Position numbers and translations under genes: made by a program
Part shown: one piece after another, positions 34,189 through 43,379 of the stretch
Position numbering within the stretch: position 1 is the stretch's first letter
Layout of the letters: each line of letters opens with the position of its first letter
Notes under the pieces: model-generated
The model's database searches: none
The model's input: only the letters and a program-made list of their open reading frames with translations
Told to the model about the DNA's origin: nothing
DNA from: Actinomadura roseirufa
GTDB lineage: Bacteria > Actinomycetota > Actinomycetes > Streptosporangiales > Streptosporangiaceae
DNA length: 64,000 bases
Assembly: GCF_900659635.1 (NCBI RefSeq)
Contig: NZ_CAACVB010000003.1
Coordinates: forward strand, 38,335-102,334
Reading direction: 5' to 3'

Positions 34189-36621
34189 TCAGGCCTTGTT
34201 CGCGGCCGATCCCTCGCCGGCCGGTTCGGTGGAGACCGCGCGCTGCTCGGGGACGCCGCGCTCGACGCTCCCGCCGCCCGCGACGCCGCCGTTGACGGCG
34301 CCGGACGCGCCGGAGCCCGCGGCCGGGGGCTCGCCGATCGGGTCGGCGCGCCGCTTGGACACCACGATGGCCCCTACCACGATGGCGACGGACACCGCGG
34401 TCACGCCGATCCGCAGCGGAATGTTGCCCGCGTAGGTGACGACCGCGTCCGCGATGAGCAGCGCGACGAGGTTCATCACCTTGATCAGCGGGTTGATCGC
34501 CGGGCCGGCGGTGTCCTTGAACGGGTCGCCGACCGTGTCGCCGATCACCGTCGCCTCGTGCGCCTCGCTGCCCTTGCCGCCGAGATGTCCCTCCTCGACG
34601 AGCTTCTTGGCGTTGTCCCAGGCGCCGCCGGAGTTGGACAGGAACACCGCCATCAGCACGCCCGCGGCGATGGCGCCGCCGAGGAACGCGCCGAGCGGCG
34701 CGTACCCGAGCGCGAAGCCCACCGCGATCGGCGTCATGATCGCCAGCAGGCCGGGGGTGGCGAGCTCGCGCTGGGCGTCCCGGGTACAGATGTCCACGAC
34801 CCGGTCGTAGTCGGGCTTCTCGGTGTAGTTCATGATCCCGGGCTTGGTGCGGAACTGCTCGCGCACCTCCACCACGACCCGGCCCGCGGCCCGGCCGACC
34901 GCCATGATCGCCAGGCCGGAGAACAGGAACACCACGGCCGCGCCGATGATCAGCCCGATCAGCACGTTCGGGTTGTCGATCGACAGGCTGAAGACCTTGA
35001 AGTCGCCGAGCGCGTCCCGCGCGTCCTTGGACGCGCCGGCCAGCGCCGACACCACCGTCGTGCGGAACGAGCCGAACAGCGCCGTCGCCGCCAGCACCGC
35101 CGTCGCGATCGCGATGCCCTTGGTGATCGCCTTGGTGGTGTTGCCGACCGCGTCCAGCCGCTCCAGCACCGCCGCGGCCTCGCCCTTGACGTCGCCGGAC
35201 ATCTCGGCGATGCCCTGGGCGTTGTCGGACACGGGCCCGAAGGTGTCCATCGAGACGATCACGCCGACGGTGGTGAGCAGCCCGGTGCCGGCCATCGCGA
35301 CCGCGAACAGCGCGACGGTCGTGTTGCCGAAGCCGAGCAGGAACGCCCCGTACACCGCCGCGGCGATCACCAGCGCGGTGTAGACGGCGGACTCCAGTCC
35401 GAGCGAGATCCCGGACAGGATGACGGTCGCCGGGCCCGTCCGGGCGCTGCCGGTGACCTCCTGGACGGGCTTGCGGGTGGTCTCGGTGAAGTACCCGGTG
35501 AGCAGCTGGATGGCGCTGGCCAGGACGATCCCGATCACCACCGCGCCGAGCGCGACCCAGCGCGGGTCGGCGTCCAGGTTCTTGATGTCGGCGTCGGTGA
35601 CGCCGGACAGATCGGCGAACGAGGACGGCAGGTAGGCGAACGCCGCGATCGCGACCAGCACGGCCGAGATGGTCGCCGAGATGAAGAAGCCGCGGTTGAT
35701 CGCCGACATGCCGGACCGGTCGGAGGCGCGCGGCGCCACCGCGAAGATGCCGATCACCGCGGTGATCACGCCGATCATCGGCACGATCAGCGGGAACACC
35801 AGGCCCTCGGTGCCGAACGCCGCGGTGCCGAGGATCAGCGCCGCGACGAGCATCACCGCGTAGGACTCGAAGAGGTCGGCGGCCATGCCGGCGCAGTCGC
35901 CCACGTTGTCGCCGACGTTGTCGGCGATCGTCGCGGCGTTGCGGGGGTCGTCCTCGGGGATGCCCTGCTCGACCTTGCCGACCAGGTCGGCGCCGACGTC
36001 GGCGGCCTTGGTGAAGATCCCGCCGCCGACCCGCATGAACATGGCGAGCAGCGCGGCGCCGAACCCGAAGCCCTCCAGCACCTTGGGCGCGTCGCCCTTG
36101 TAGGCGAGCACCACCACCGCGGCGCCGAACAGGCCCAGCCCGACGGTGAACATGCCGGCGACGCCGCCCGTCCGGAAGGCGATCCGCATGGCCTTGCGCT
36201 CGCCGCCCTCCTCCCGGGCGGCCGCGGCGACCCGCACGTTCCCCCGGACGGCCAGCCACATGCCGGTGAACCCGGTGACCGCGGAGAAGATCGCCCCGAT
36301 GACGAAGAAGACGGACCGCCCGATCCGTTCGGACGTCGAATCGGCGGGCAGGAACAGCAGCACCAGCGGTATCAGCACGACGAAGACGCCGACCGTGCGG
36401 AACTGGCGTTTCAGGTAGGCGCTCGCCCCCACCTGGACCGCCCGCGCGATCTCCTGCATCTTCTCGGTGCCCTGGCCCGCGGCCAGTACCTCGCGTACCA
36501 GACCCGCGGCGACGGCCAGTGCCAGCAGAGCGATCACGGCGACGACGACGACCAGGGTGAGGTCGCCGCCGCCGAGATCTACCTCTGCGCTGGCCGGGCT
36601 CGACAGGGAAAGCCCAGACAT
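34189..36621 (-). CDS. hppA: Membrane-bound proton-translocating pyrophosphatase, K+-independent type
   Basis: 810 aa, about 16 membrane helices. ATG with GAGGAGG 5 bases upstream. It couples hydrolysis of pyrophosphate to proton export across the plasma membrane. Catalytic signature DVGADLVGKVE at 208-218, then the Asp-rich DNVGDNVGDCAGMAADLFE (234-252) and, near the C-terminus, GDTVGDPFKDTAGPAINPL. The K+-selectivity site reads GNTTKAIT, with Lys at 497 where K+-dependent enzymes have Ala, so the pump should not need K+ and should move H+. The C-terminal ~55 residues are a Gly/Ala/Pro-rich tail. Confidence 0.96.
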   Translation of the reverse strand: MSGLSLSSPASAEVDLGGGDLTLVVVVAVIALLALAVAAGLVREVLAAGQGTEKMQEIARAVQVGASAYLKRQFRTVGVFVVLIPLVLLFLPADSTSERIGRSVFFVIGAIFSAVTGFTGMWLAVRGNVRVAAAAREEGGERKAMRIAFRTGGVAGMFTVGLGLFGAAVVVLAYKGDAPKVLEGFGFGAALLAMFMRVGGGIFTKAADVGADLVGKVEQGIPEDDPRNAATIADNVGDNVGDCAGMAADLFESYAVMLVAALILGTAAFGTEGLVFPLIVPMIGVITAVIGIFAVAPRASDRSGMSAINRGFFISATISAVLVAIAAFAYLPSSFADLSGVTDADIKNLDADPRWVALGAVVIGIVLASAIQLLTGYFTETTRKPVQEVTGSARTGPATVILSGISLGLESAVYTALVIAAAVYGAFLLGFGNTTVALFAVAMAGTGLLTTVGVIVSMDTFGPVSDNAQGIAEMSGDVKGEAAAVLERLDAVGNTTKAITKGIAIATAVLAATALFGSFRTTVVSALAGASKDARDALGDFKVFSLSIDNPNVLIGLIIGAAVVFLFSGLAIMAVGRAAGRVVVEVREQFRTKPGIMNYTEKPDYDRVVDICTRDAQRELATPGLLAIMTPIAVGFALGYAPLGAFLGGAIAAGVLMAVFLSNSGGAWDNAKKLVEEGHLGGKGSEAHEATVIGDTVGDPFKDTAGPAINPLIKVMNLVALLIADAVVTYAGNIPLRIGVTAVSVAIVVGAIVVSKRRADPIGEPPAAGSGASGAVNGGVAGGGSVERGVPEQRAVSTEPAGEGSAANKA

Positions 36622-37173
36622 CCGTCCTCCTCGACAGGGGCGTTGCGCTTTCGACCGGCAAAGTCGATCTTTACCGCGTTACCCCGCGAGTGATGATTTC
36701 GAACGCATCGCACGGAGGCGCGGGTGCCGGGAGTCTACGCACGCCGCATCCGAATGAGAAGGGCGCGACCTCCTTAATGAGGCTGTCATGGAAATGCAAT
36801 GCACGTTACGCCGGACTTTGACCTTTAAGTGCCCTCGATCGAGGTCATCGCAGGTCAAGGCCGGTCAGCATCCTCTTACCTCGTGGATACCTTGACAGCC
36901 CGGATCCGTGCGGACCCGGGTGCCGGTGCACGATCGTCCGCTATTTAAGCTAAGCATTAATCTGCAATATGTCTAGACCACAATCAGTCAAAAATGTGAT
37001 CTACGAGTAGAAGATCTCAGATGCCCTCTCTCACCTAGGACACCGCCCCACCCCAAACACCCACCATCCCAGGAACCTCGGCGCGTCACCCCACAAACAC
37101 CGGCAACGAACGCATGCGCCCCGACCTGCCGCACACCGCCGCGACACCCCCACCCGCGGCGTGTCCGGTCGGC
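36622..37173. other. Gene-free AT-rich interval upstream of hppA
   Basis: About 550 bases without a gene. From about 36770 to 37030 the composition falls well below that of the genome, with runs such as CTATTTAAGCTAAGCATTAATC. It contains the hppA promoter region and the 3' end region of the class V aminotransferase-like gene, so it separates a housekeeping gene from the accessory catabolic locus. The right part (37030-37170) is C-rich. No att-like repeat or integrase was found. Confidence 0.6.
36964..36991 (-). promoter_or_regulatory. Candidate hppA promoter
   Basis: On the minus strand TTGACT (36991-36986) and TATTGC (36969-36964) are separated by 16 bases, in the AT-rich pocket. The leader to the hppA ATG would be about 340 bases, which is long, so other promoters nearer the gene are possible. 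Confidence 0.3.
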
Positions 37174-38301
37174 CTAGCCGCGCAGGACGTCGAGGACCGT
37201 GGAGATGTCCGACTCGTCGTTGAAGTAGTGGATCCCGAAGCGCACCCGGTCGCCGAGCGCCGTCGCGCGGACGCCCCGCCGGCGCAGCCGCTCGGCGATC
37301 CGCTCCGCCCCGTCCACGGCGAGGACGACGATGTGCGAGGGCGGGCCGTCGTGCACCCGCCGCAGGCCGAGCGCCGCGGCGCCCTCGGTGAGCCGGGCGG
37401 CGAGGCCGAGGACGTGCCGCTCGACGGCGGCGGCGTCCAGCCGCCCGAGCAGGCCCAGCGCGGCGCACGCGCCGACCCAGGAGAACCAGGCGGGGGACGC
37501 GTCGCACCGCGCCGCGTCCTCGGCCAGGTTCAGCGGGCCGCCGAAGTAGCCGTGCGGGAGCGGTCCGGACTTCCAGCTCGGAGCGAGCGGGGTCAGCGGC
37601 GCGTCCCCGTCCAGCCGGTCCGGGCGGGTGACGAGCCAGGCCGCGCCGCGCGGGCAGAGCATCCACTTGTAGCCGTGGACGGCCATGTAGTCGGGCCGGA
37701 CGGCGTCCATGGAGAAGCGCAGGGCACCGAACGACTGCGTCAGGTTGACGAACAGCCGCGCCCCCACCCGGTCGGTCGCCTCGCGCAAGGCGGCCAGGTC
37801 CAGGCGGGTGCCCTCGCGGCTGGTCACCTCGCTGACCGCGAGCAGGCCCGTGCGGTCGTCCAGCGCGGCGATCAGGTCCTCGGCTCGGGTGGCCCCGTCC
37901 CTGGCCGGGACGGTCACGACCTCGTGCGCGGCCAGCCAGGGATAGAGGTTGCTGCGGAAGTCCTCCGCGGGCACCACCACGCGGGTCCGGGGAAGGGACC
38001 GCGCGACCGTCGCCGCGGCCTCGGCCAGGGACCCGACGGTGGACACCGTCGCGGCCGGCACCCCGGCCAGGTCCGCGAACAGGCCGCGGGCGCGCGCGGC
38101 GGCGCCGTCCCACTCCGTCCAGTCGAAGTCCCCCGACGACCAGGCGTCCAGCACCTCCCGCAGCGCCGACACCACCGGCGCCGCGCCCGGCGGGGAACCC
38201 GGCGTGTCCAGCCAGACCCGGGTGCGCAGCGCGGGGAACTGCGCGCGGAACTCGGCGGCGCCCATCGGCGCGCCGGGGCCCGCCGGGACCGCGCGGCTCA
38301 C
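37174..38301 (-). CDS. Class V aminotransferase-fold PLP enzyme
   Basis: 375 aa. GTG 38301 overlaps the RidA stop (GTGA); ATG 38265 is an internal alternative. Class V fold: FPALRTRVWLDTPGSPPGA (opening strand), TRVVVPAEDFRSNLYPW, LLAVSEVTSREGTRLDL, and the PLP-binding Lys in VHGYKWMLCPRG. Members include isopenicillin-N-epimerase-like, cysteine-desulfurase-like and kynureninase-like enzymes. It is the last gene of a three-gene operon with RidA and a class III aminotransferase, so amino-acid or amine turnover is likely. The reaction is not identifiable. Confidence 0.88.
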   Translation of the reverse strand: MSRAVPAGPGAPMGAAEFRAQFPALRTRVWLDTPGSPPGAAPVVSALREVLDAWSSGDFDWTEWDGAAARARGLFADLAGVPAATVSTVGSLAEAAATVARSLPRTRVVVPAEDFRSNLYPWLAAHEVVTVPARDGATRAEDLIAALDDRTGLLAVSEVTSREGTRLDLAALREATDRVGARLFVNLTQSFGALRFSMDAVRPDYMAVHGYKWMLCPRGAAWLVTRPDRLDGDAPLTPLAPSWKSGPLPHGYFGGPLNLAEDAARCDASPAWFSWVGACAALGLLGRLDAAAVERHVLGLAARLTEGAAALGLRRVHDGPPSHIVVLAVDGAERIAERLRRRGVRATALGDRVRFGIHYFNDESDISTVLDVLRG

Positions 38302-38708
38302 CGGCACGGCACGGCCACCGTTCCCTCGATCTCGACGACGAGCTCCGGCGCGGCGAGCGCGGCGACCACCGCCAGCGAGTGCGCGGGCCAGTCGCCGTCC
38401 GGGTACCAGCGGGCGAAGAACTCCCCGCGGGCCTCCCGGCACCCCGCGACGTGCTCGGTGCCCGACACCATCGTGAAGAGCCGCACCAGGTTCTCGGGCC
38501 CCACGCCGAGCGACTCCAGCAGCCGCTCGAAGTTGTCGAACACGGTGCGGGTCTGCGCGTACGCGTCCGGGCCGGCGAGCGTGCCGTCCGGCAGGACGCC
38601 GACCTGCCCGGACACGAACACCAGGTCGTGGCCGGACGGGACGCGGGCCAGATGGCGGTACTGGCCGACGGCCGGAGCGGCCTCCGGCGGGTCCCAGCGG
38701 CGGATCAT
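38298..38708 (-). CDS. RidA/YjgF-family enamine deaminase
   Basis: 136 aa. RidA fold with DLVFVSGQVGVLPDGTL, QTRTVFDNFERLLESLGV, NLVRLFTMVSG and ELVVEIEGTVAVP. The conserved Arg of active RidA, which sits in a C-terminal CR.E-type strand, is not obvious; here the segment reads LAAPELVVEIEGT, so activity is uncertain. It overlaps both neighbours (ATGA and GTGA), which puts it in one operon with two PLP enzymes that can release enamine/imine intermediates. Confidence 0.9.
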   Translation of the reverse strand: MIRRWDPPEAAPAVGQYRHLARVPSGHDLVFVSGQVGVLPDGTLAGPDAYAQTRTVFDNFERLLESLGVGPENLVRLFTMVSGTEHVAGCREARGEFFARWYPDGDWPAHSLAVVAALAAPELVVEIEGTVAVPCR

Positions 38709-40006
38709 CGCGCGACCTCCTTCTCGGCGGCGGCCAGCGCCTCGCGCAGCACGCCGAGCGCCTCGTCGGTCTCCTCGGCGGTCACCGTCATCGGCGGGAC
38801 GATCCGCAGGACGTTGCCGTACAGGCCGCAGCGGCCGATGAGCAGGCCCCGCTCGCGCGCCTCCTCCATGACCCGCACCGCCGCGCCGGGCGCCGGCTCC
38901 CGGGTGCCCGGCACCACCAGTTCGACGCCGATCATCAGCCCCATCCCGCGCACCTCGCCGATGAGCGGCCGGTCCGCGGCGATGGCCCGCAGCCCGCCGG
39001 CCAGCCGCCGGCCGATCTCGTCGGCGTTGCGCTGCAGGTCGTGGTCGCGGATGTAGTCGAGGGTGGCGATCCCCGCCGCGGTCGCGAGCGGGTTGCCCCC
39101 GGCCGTGGAGATCGAGTTCGCGGTCAGGCAGTCCATCAGCTCCGGTCCGGCGACCACGCCGCCGATCGCCACGCCGTTGCCGAGCCCCTTGGCGAAGGTG
39201 ATCGCGTCCGGCGTCACGTCGAAGGCGTGCATGGCGAAGAACGCGCGGCCGGTGCGCCCCCAGCCGGACTGCACCTCATCCGAGACGAGCGGGATGCCGT
39301 ACTCGTCCAGGACCTCCTTCATCGCGGTGAAGAAGCCGGGCGGCGGCGTCGCGAAGCCGCCCGCGCCCTGCACCGGCTCGGCGAGCATGCACGCCACGTC
39401 CCCGGCCGTCGAGGTCTCGATGATCGTGCGGAGCTCGTCGGCGCACGCGGCGGTGAACGCCGCGTCGTCCAGCCCGCCGAACGGGCTGCGGTAGCGGTAG
39501 CCGTTGTGCACGTAGGTGACGTTGAGCGGGCTCAGCGAGGTCGCCGACCAGCCCCGGATCCCGGTGGCGGCGACCGTCCCGAACGAGCGGCCGTGGTAGG
39601 CGCCGCGCATGGCCAGCACCTGGTTCGAGCCGCGCCGCTGCGTGGCGAGCAGGAGCGCCGTCTCCACCGCCTCGGTGCCCGAGTTGACGAAGAAGACCTT
39701 CGCGTCCGGGATCCGGGAGTGCCGCGCGATGCGCTCGGCCAGCTCGATCTGCGAGCGGATCAGGTAGAGCGTCGAGGAGTGCAGGAGGCGGCCCGCCTGC
39801 TCCCGGATGGCCTCGGTGATCTCCTGGACGTCGTGCCCGACCATCGTCGCGAGCAGCCCGCCGAAGAAGTCGAGATACTCCCGGCCCTCGCCGTCCACCA
39901 CCCGGCGGCCGGTGCCGCGCACCAGCTCGATGGGTTCGTCGTAGTACAGGCCCAGCCAGGACGGCATGACCTTCCGGTGCCGTTCCAGCAGCTCCGCATG
40001 TGCCAC
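38705..40006 (-). CDS. Class III (omega) aminotransferase
   Basis: 433 aa. Fold-type I class III signature: EYLDFFGGLLATMVGHD, NSGTEAVETALLLA, GAYHGRSFGT, EPVQGAGGF, SDEVQSGWGRTG and the PLP Lys in DAITFAKGLGNGVAIGG. The family includes 4-aminobutyrate, ornithine, beta-alanine and alanine-glyoxylate aminotransferases. First gene of the leftward operon, starting 193 bases from the divergent M20 gene. Substrate unassigned; the locus suggests an amine or beta/omega-amino acid. Confidence 0.93.
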   Translation of the reverse strand: MAHAELLERHRKVMPSWLGLYYDEPIELVRGTGRRVVDGEGREYLDFFGGLLATMVGHDVQEITEAIREQAGRLLHSSTLYLIRSQIELAERIARHSRIPDAKVFFVNSGTEAVETALLLATQRRGSNQVLAMRGAYHGRSFGTVAATGIRGWSATSLSPLNVTYVHNGYRYRSPFGGLDDAAFTAACADELRTIIETSTAGDVACMLAEPVQGAGGFATPPPGFFTAMKEVLDEYGIPLVSDEVQSGWGRTGRAFFAMHAFDVTPDAITFAKGLGNGVAIGGVVAGPELMDCLTANSISTAGGNPLATAAGIATLDYIRDHDLQRNADEIGRRLAGGLRAIAADRPLIGEVRGMGLMIGVELVVPGTREPAPGAAVRVMEEARERGLLIGRCGLYGNVLRIVPPMTVTAEETDEALGVLREALAAAEKEVAR

Positions 40007-40081
40007 GTTCTTCCTCCTTCACGAGCGTCACGCGCACGCTAGGCAGCGGCAACGTGCCTGTTCACGCCGTGGACGGCTAAA

Positions 40082-40097
40082 TTTCAGATAGTAGAAA
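40082..40097. promoter_or_regulatory. Candidate IclR operator in the divergent spacer
   Basis: TTTC-N8-GAAA (40082-40097), in an AT-rich pocket between the aminotransferase and M20 genes, with a TTCAGAT direct repeat (at 40083 and 40104). IclR proteins bind AT-rich palindromes of similar form. The symmetry is short, so this is only a candidate. Confidence 0.3.
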
Positions 40098-40199
40098 AAG
40101 GGCTTCAGATCACTGTCCGGAACCCGGGGCCCGGCGCAGAGTGTGCCCACGCCGGGCCGAGACACCGGCGACGAGTACGGCCATGAGCAGGAGGTTCGC

Positions 40200-41447
40200 A
40201 TGCCGGAGCGACCAGGCGACAGGCGGCTGCTGGCCCGGATCGGGGAGCGGTCCGAGGCGATGCTGGACCTGCTCGCGCAGAGCGTCCGGCGCCCCAGCGA
40301 GAGCGGCTGGGAGGACCGGGTCACCGGCCTGTACGGTGACTGGCTCGCCGACCGCGGCTGGCCGGTGACGCGCGGGACCCTCGCCGAGGCGGACCCGGGC
40401 GGGGACGAGCCGAGGGCGGCCGAGCGCGAGAACCTCGTCGCCTGGTTCCCCCGCGACCGCGGCCTCCCCCGCGTCGTGATCAACGGGCACGTGGACGTGG
40501 TGCCCGCCGGGGACGAGGCCGCCTGGACCCGCCCGCCCTACTCCGGCGCCCGCGAGGGCGGCCGGGTGCACGGGCGCGGCTCCGTCGACACCAAGGGCGG
40601 CATCGCGGCGGCCCTGTTCGCGCTCGCCGCGCTGGAGGACACCGGCACCGACCTGCCGTTCGACGTCGCCGTGCAGCTCGTGACGGCCGAGGAGACCTCC
40701 GGGGCCGGCACCCGGGCCGCCGCGCCGTTCGTGCCGGACCCGGCCGCGGCGATCGTCCTGGAGCCGACCGGCGGCGCGATCGTGCCGGTCAGCACCGGCC
40801 TGCTGTTCTTCACCGTCGAGGTCACCGGGGTCGCCGCGCACACGTCGGCGCCGTGGCGCGGGGTGGACGCCTTCGAGCGGCTCGTCTGGGTCCGGGACGC
40901 GCTGGCCGAGTTCGCCCGCAAGCGCGGCGAAACCTACCGGCACCCGCTGTTCACCGACGTCCCCACGGCGATCCCGTTCGCCGTCGGGACGGTCCGGGCG
41001 GGGACCTGGCGGGCGGCCGTGCCCGATCACGCCACGATGTCCGGCCGCATCGGGGTCGCGCCCGGCGAGTCGCTGGAGGACGTCCGCCGCGAGGTCGGGC
41101 GCGTCCTGGCGGAGGTCGCGGCGGCCGACGACTGGCTGCGCCGGCATCCGCCCACCATCCGGTGGGATCACGAGGGCCTGCCCGGCTGGGAGACGCCCGT
41201 GACGCACGGCCTCGTCCAGGCGCTGCGGTCGGCGCAGGTCGCGCGGGGCGGCCGGGAGGCGATGACCGGCTTCACCGCCGGATCGGACGCCGCGTACTTC
41301 GGCGCCCGCGGCGTGCCCACGGCGGTCTTCGGGCCCGGGGACGTGGCGCAGGCGCACGCCCCCGACGAGTCCGTCGCGGAACAGGACGTGATCAACGCCG
41401 CCGAGGTGCTGGCGCTGACCCTGACCCGTCTGGAGGTGACGGGATGA
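40200..41447 (+). CDS. M20-family metallohydrolase (ArgE/DapE/carboxypeptidase-like)
   Basis: 415 aa. Start ATG 40200 with AGGAGG 7 bases upstream; a frame to 40143 is longer without a site. Metal-ligand motifs: INGHVDVVPAG (His and Asp), GRGSVDTKGGIAA (bridging Asp), AEETSGAGT (general base Glu), and the dimerisation region around GVAAHTSAPWRGVDA. M20 enzymes remove N-acyl, N-succinyl or N-carbamoyl groups from amino acids or short peptides. Its stop overlaps the iclR start. In this locus it probably frees an amino acid from an N-acyl substrate. Confidence 0.93.
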   Translation: MPERPGDRRLLARIGERSEAMLDLLAQSVRRPSESGWEDRVTGLYGDWLADRGWPVTRGTLAEADPGGDEPRAAERENLVAWFPRDRGLPRVVINGHVDVVPAGDEAAWTRPPYSGAREGGRVHGRGSVDTKGGIAAALFALAALEDTGTDLPFDVAVQLVTAEETSGAGTRAAAPFVPDPAAAIVLEPTGGAIVPVSTGLLFFTVEVTGVAAHTSAPWRGVDAFERLVWVRDALAEFARKRGETYRHPLFTDVPTAIPFAVGTVRAGTWRAAVPDHATMSGRIGVAPGESLEDVRREVGRVLAEVAAADDWLRRHPPTIRWDHEGLPGWETPVTHGLVQALRSAQVARGGREAMTGFTAGSDAAYFGARGVPTAVFGPGDVAQAHAPDESVAEQDVINAAEVLALTLTRLEVTG

Positions 41448-42274
41448 CCGGCGAAGACAGGATCGACGAGAAGCGGGCGGGAGACGGCGCGACGATCCTG
41501 CACACGCTGGAGCGCGGGCTCCAGGTGCTGGAGGCCGTCGCGGCCGCGGACGGCACGGCCACCGCGAAGGTGCTCGGCCGCCGGCTCGGCATCAAGATCG
41601 GTACCTGCTACCACCTGCTGCGGACGATGGTGGCGAGCGGACATCTCGTCCGGCTGCCCGGAGGGCGCTACGACGTGGGCCCGCGCGCCGCCTCGCTCGG
41701 CCGGCTCCTGCAGAGCCGATCCGGGCCGTCGCCGGAGCTGGCGGTGATCCTCACGCGCCTGCACAACAAGACCCGCGAGACGTCCTACATCTCCGGCTGG
41801 TACCACGGCACGCTGATCCTCCAGCAATACCTGTCCGGCCTCCACACCCTGAGCGTCGGCAACCTTGAGGTGGGGTACGCGGCCCAGATGCACGCCCGCG
41901 CCTCATGCAAGGCGGTGCTGGCCTTCCTGCCGGAGGAACAGGTCGCCGCCATGTTCAAGGGCGTGCCGCTGGACGCGGTCACACCGAAGACCATCACCGA
42001 CTTCGACGAGCTCACCGTCGAGCTCGCCCGCGTACGGCGGCAGGGCTACGCCGTGGACGACGAGGAGTTCAGTCCCGGCGTGTGCTGCGTGTCCGCCCCG
42101 TACTTCGGCGCCGAGGGCTGCGCCCCGGCGGGCGCGTTCACCGTGTCCGTGCCGACCACCCGGTTCGCCGAGCGGCGGGCCTGGCTGACGACGGAGGTCC
42201 GGGAGGCCGCGGCGATGGCGTCCGGCCTCATGCGCACCGGCCGGCTGGCCGTGACCGCACCGCGCGGCGCCTAG
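41444..42274 (+). CDS. IclR-family transcriptional regulator
   Basis: 276 aa. N-terminal winged helix at about 18-80 (LHTLERGLQVLEAVAAADGT, RLGIKIGTCYHLLRTMVASG) and IclR effector domain (about 100-270, with RETSYISGWYHG, HARASCKAVLAFLPEE, and the YAVDDEEFSPGVCCVSAPYF block). It probably senses a pathway intermediate and represses the divergent aminotransferase operon, its own, and/or the E1 operon. A terminator follows. Confidence 0.93.
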   Translation: MTGEDRIDEKRAGDGATILHTLERGLQVLEAVAAADGTATAKVLGRRLGIKIGTCYHLLRTMVASGHLVRLPGGRYDVGPRAASLGRLLQSRSGPSPELAVILTRLHNKTRETSYISGWYHGTLILQQYLSGLHTLSVGNLEVGYAAQMHARASCKAVLAFLPEEQVAAMFKGVPLDAVTPKTITDFDELTVELARVRRQGYAVDDEEFSPGVCCVSAPYFGAEGCAPAGAFTVSVPTTRFAERRAWLTTEVREAAAMASGLMRTGRLAVTAPRGA

Positions 42275-42290
42275 CGCCCCGGCCCGGCAC

Positions 42291-42309
42291 GCCGGCCCGG
42301 CGGGCCGGC
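42291..42309 (+). terminator. Hairpin after iclR
   Basis: GCCGGCCC (42291-42298), loop GGC, GGGCCGGC (42302-42309): an 8-bp GC stem 17 bases after the iclR stop. It suggests that the E1-to-amidase genes have their own promoter in the 113 bases that follow. Confidence 0.5.
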
Positions 42310-42422
42310 CCCCATATCGCGCGCCGCCCCTGGACGCGGTTCCGCACGGGAGGGCGGAGGCGCCGCTGAGCGCCGCCACGACGCCCGAATCGATCACACC
42401 GGAGAGGAGCGTGGGTATCCCC

Positions 42423-43379
42423 ATGCCTGAAACAGCCGTATCACTCGCTCATCTTGAGGCGATGCAACGGATTCGATACTTCGAGGAGGAGGTCACCCGG
42501 CTGCGCGCCGCGGGCGACGTCGTCGGCTCCGTGCACCTGTGCGACGGGCAGGAGGCCGTCTACGTCGGCGCCTGCGCCGCGCTCGACCTGACCCGCGACG
42601 CGGTCTTCCCCACCTACCGCGGCCACGGCTGGACGCTGGCGTGCGGGGCGCCCCCGCACGCGCTGTTCGCCGAACTGCTCGGCCGCGCCACCGGCGTGAA
42701 CGGCGGCCGCGGCGGCTCCGCCTACCTCACCGCGCCGCAGTACGGGATGTACGGCGAGAACTCGATCGTGGGCGCGGGCGCGCCGATCGCGACGGGCGCC
42801 GCGCTGGCCGCGACGTTCGACGGCTCCGGGCGGGTCGCGCTCGCCGCGTTCGGTGACGGCGCCATGAACCAGGGCGCCGTCCACGAGGCGATGAACTTCG
42901 CCGCCGTCCGTTCCCTGCCGGTCGTGTTCCTCATCGAGAACAACAGCTACTCGGAGCTGACGCCCATCGCCGACATGGTGCGCGTGGACCGGCTCTACAA
43001 GCGGGCCTCCGCCTATGGGATCCCCGGTGCCCGCATCGACGGCAACGACCCGTCGATCGTGCAGGACGCCGTGGCCGAGGCGGCGCGCCGCGCGCGCGCC
43101 GGAGAAGGACCCGTCGTGCTGGAGGCCATGACCCAGCGCATCGTCGGCCACTACATCGGCGACGTCCAGCACTACCGGCCGGCAGGCGACCTGGAGCGCG
43201 CCCAGGCCGCCGAGCCGATCGGCCGTCTGGTGGCCGCGCTGACCGAGCAGGGCGTTCCCGCGTCCGAACTCGACGCCCTCAGTGAGCGGGTGCGGGACGA
43301 GATCGCACAGGCCTCCGCGCGCGCTCTGGCCGACCCGCTCGCAGACCCCTCGACCGTCCTGGAGCACCTCTATGCCTGA
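42423..43379 (+). CDS. Thiamine-diphosphate-dependent dehydrogenase E1 component, alpha subunit
   Basis: 318 aa from ATG 42423; GTG 42411 would place GAGGAG only 1 base away. TPP-binding motif GDGAMNQGAVHEAMNFAAV with the terminal ENN of FLIENN, plus TYRGHGWTLACG and GRGGSAYL. The E1 alpha/beta of acetoin or branched-chain 2-oxoacid dehydrogenase type (AcoA-like) decarboxylate a 2-oxoacid or cleave acetoin. E2 and E3 genes are absent from the locus, so it must use subunits elsewhere or act alone. First gene of a seven-gene operon. Confidence 0.93.
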   Translation: MPETAVSLAHLEAMQRIRYFEEEVTRLRAAGDVVGSVHLCDGQEAVYVGACAALDLTRDAVFPTYRGHGWTLACGAPPHALFAELLGRATGVNGGRGGSAYLTAPQYGMYGENSIVGAGAPIATGAALAATFDGSGRVALAAFGDGAMNQGAVHEAMNFAAVRSLPVVFLIENNSYSELTPIADMVRVDRLYKRASAYGIPGARIDGNDPSIVQDAVAEAARRARAGEGPVVLEAMTQRIVGHYIGDVQHYRPAGDLERAQAAEPIGRLVAALTEQGVPASELDALSERVRDEIAQASARALADPLADPSTVLEHLYA

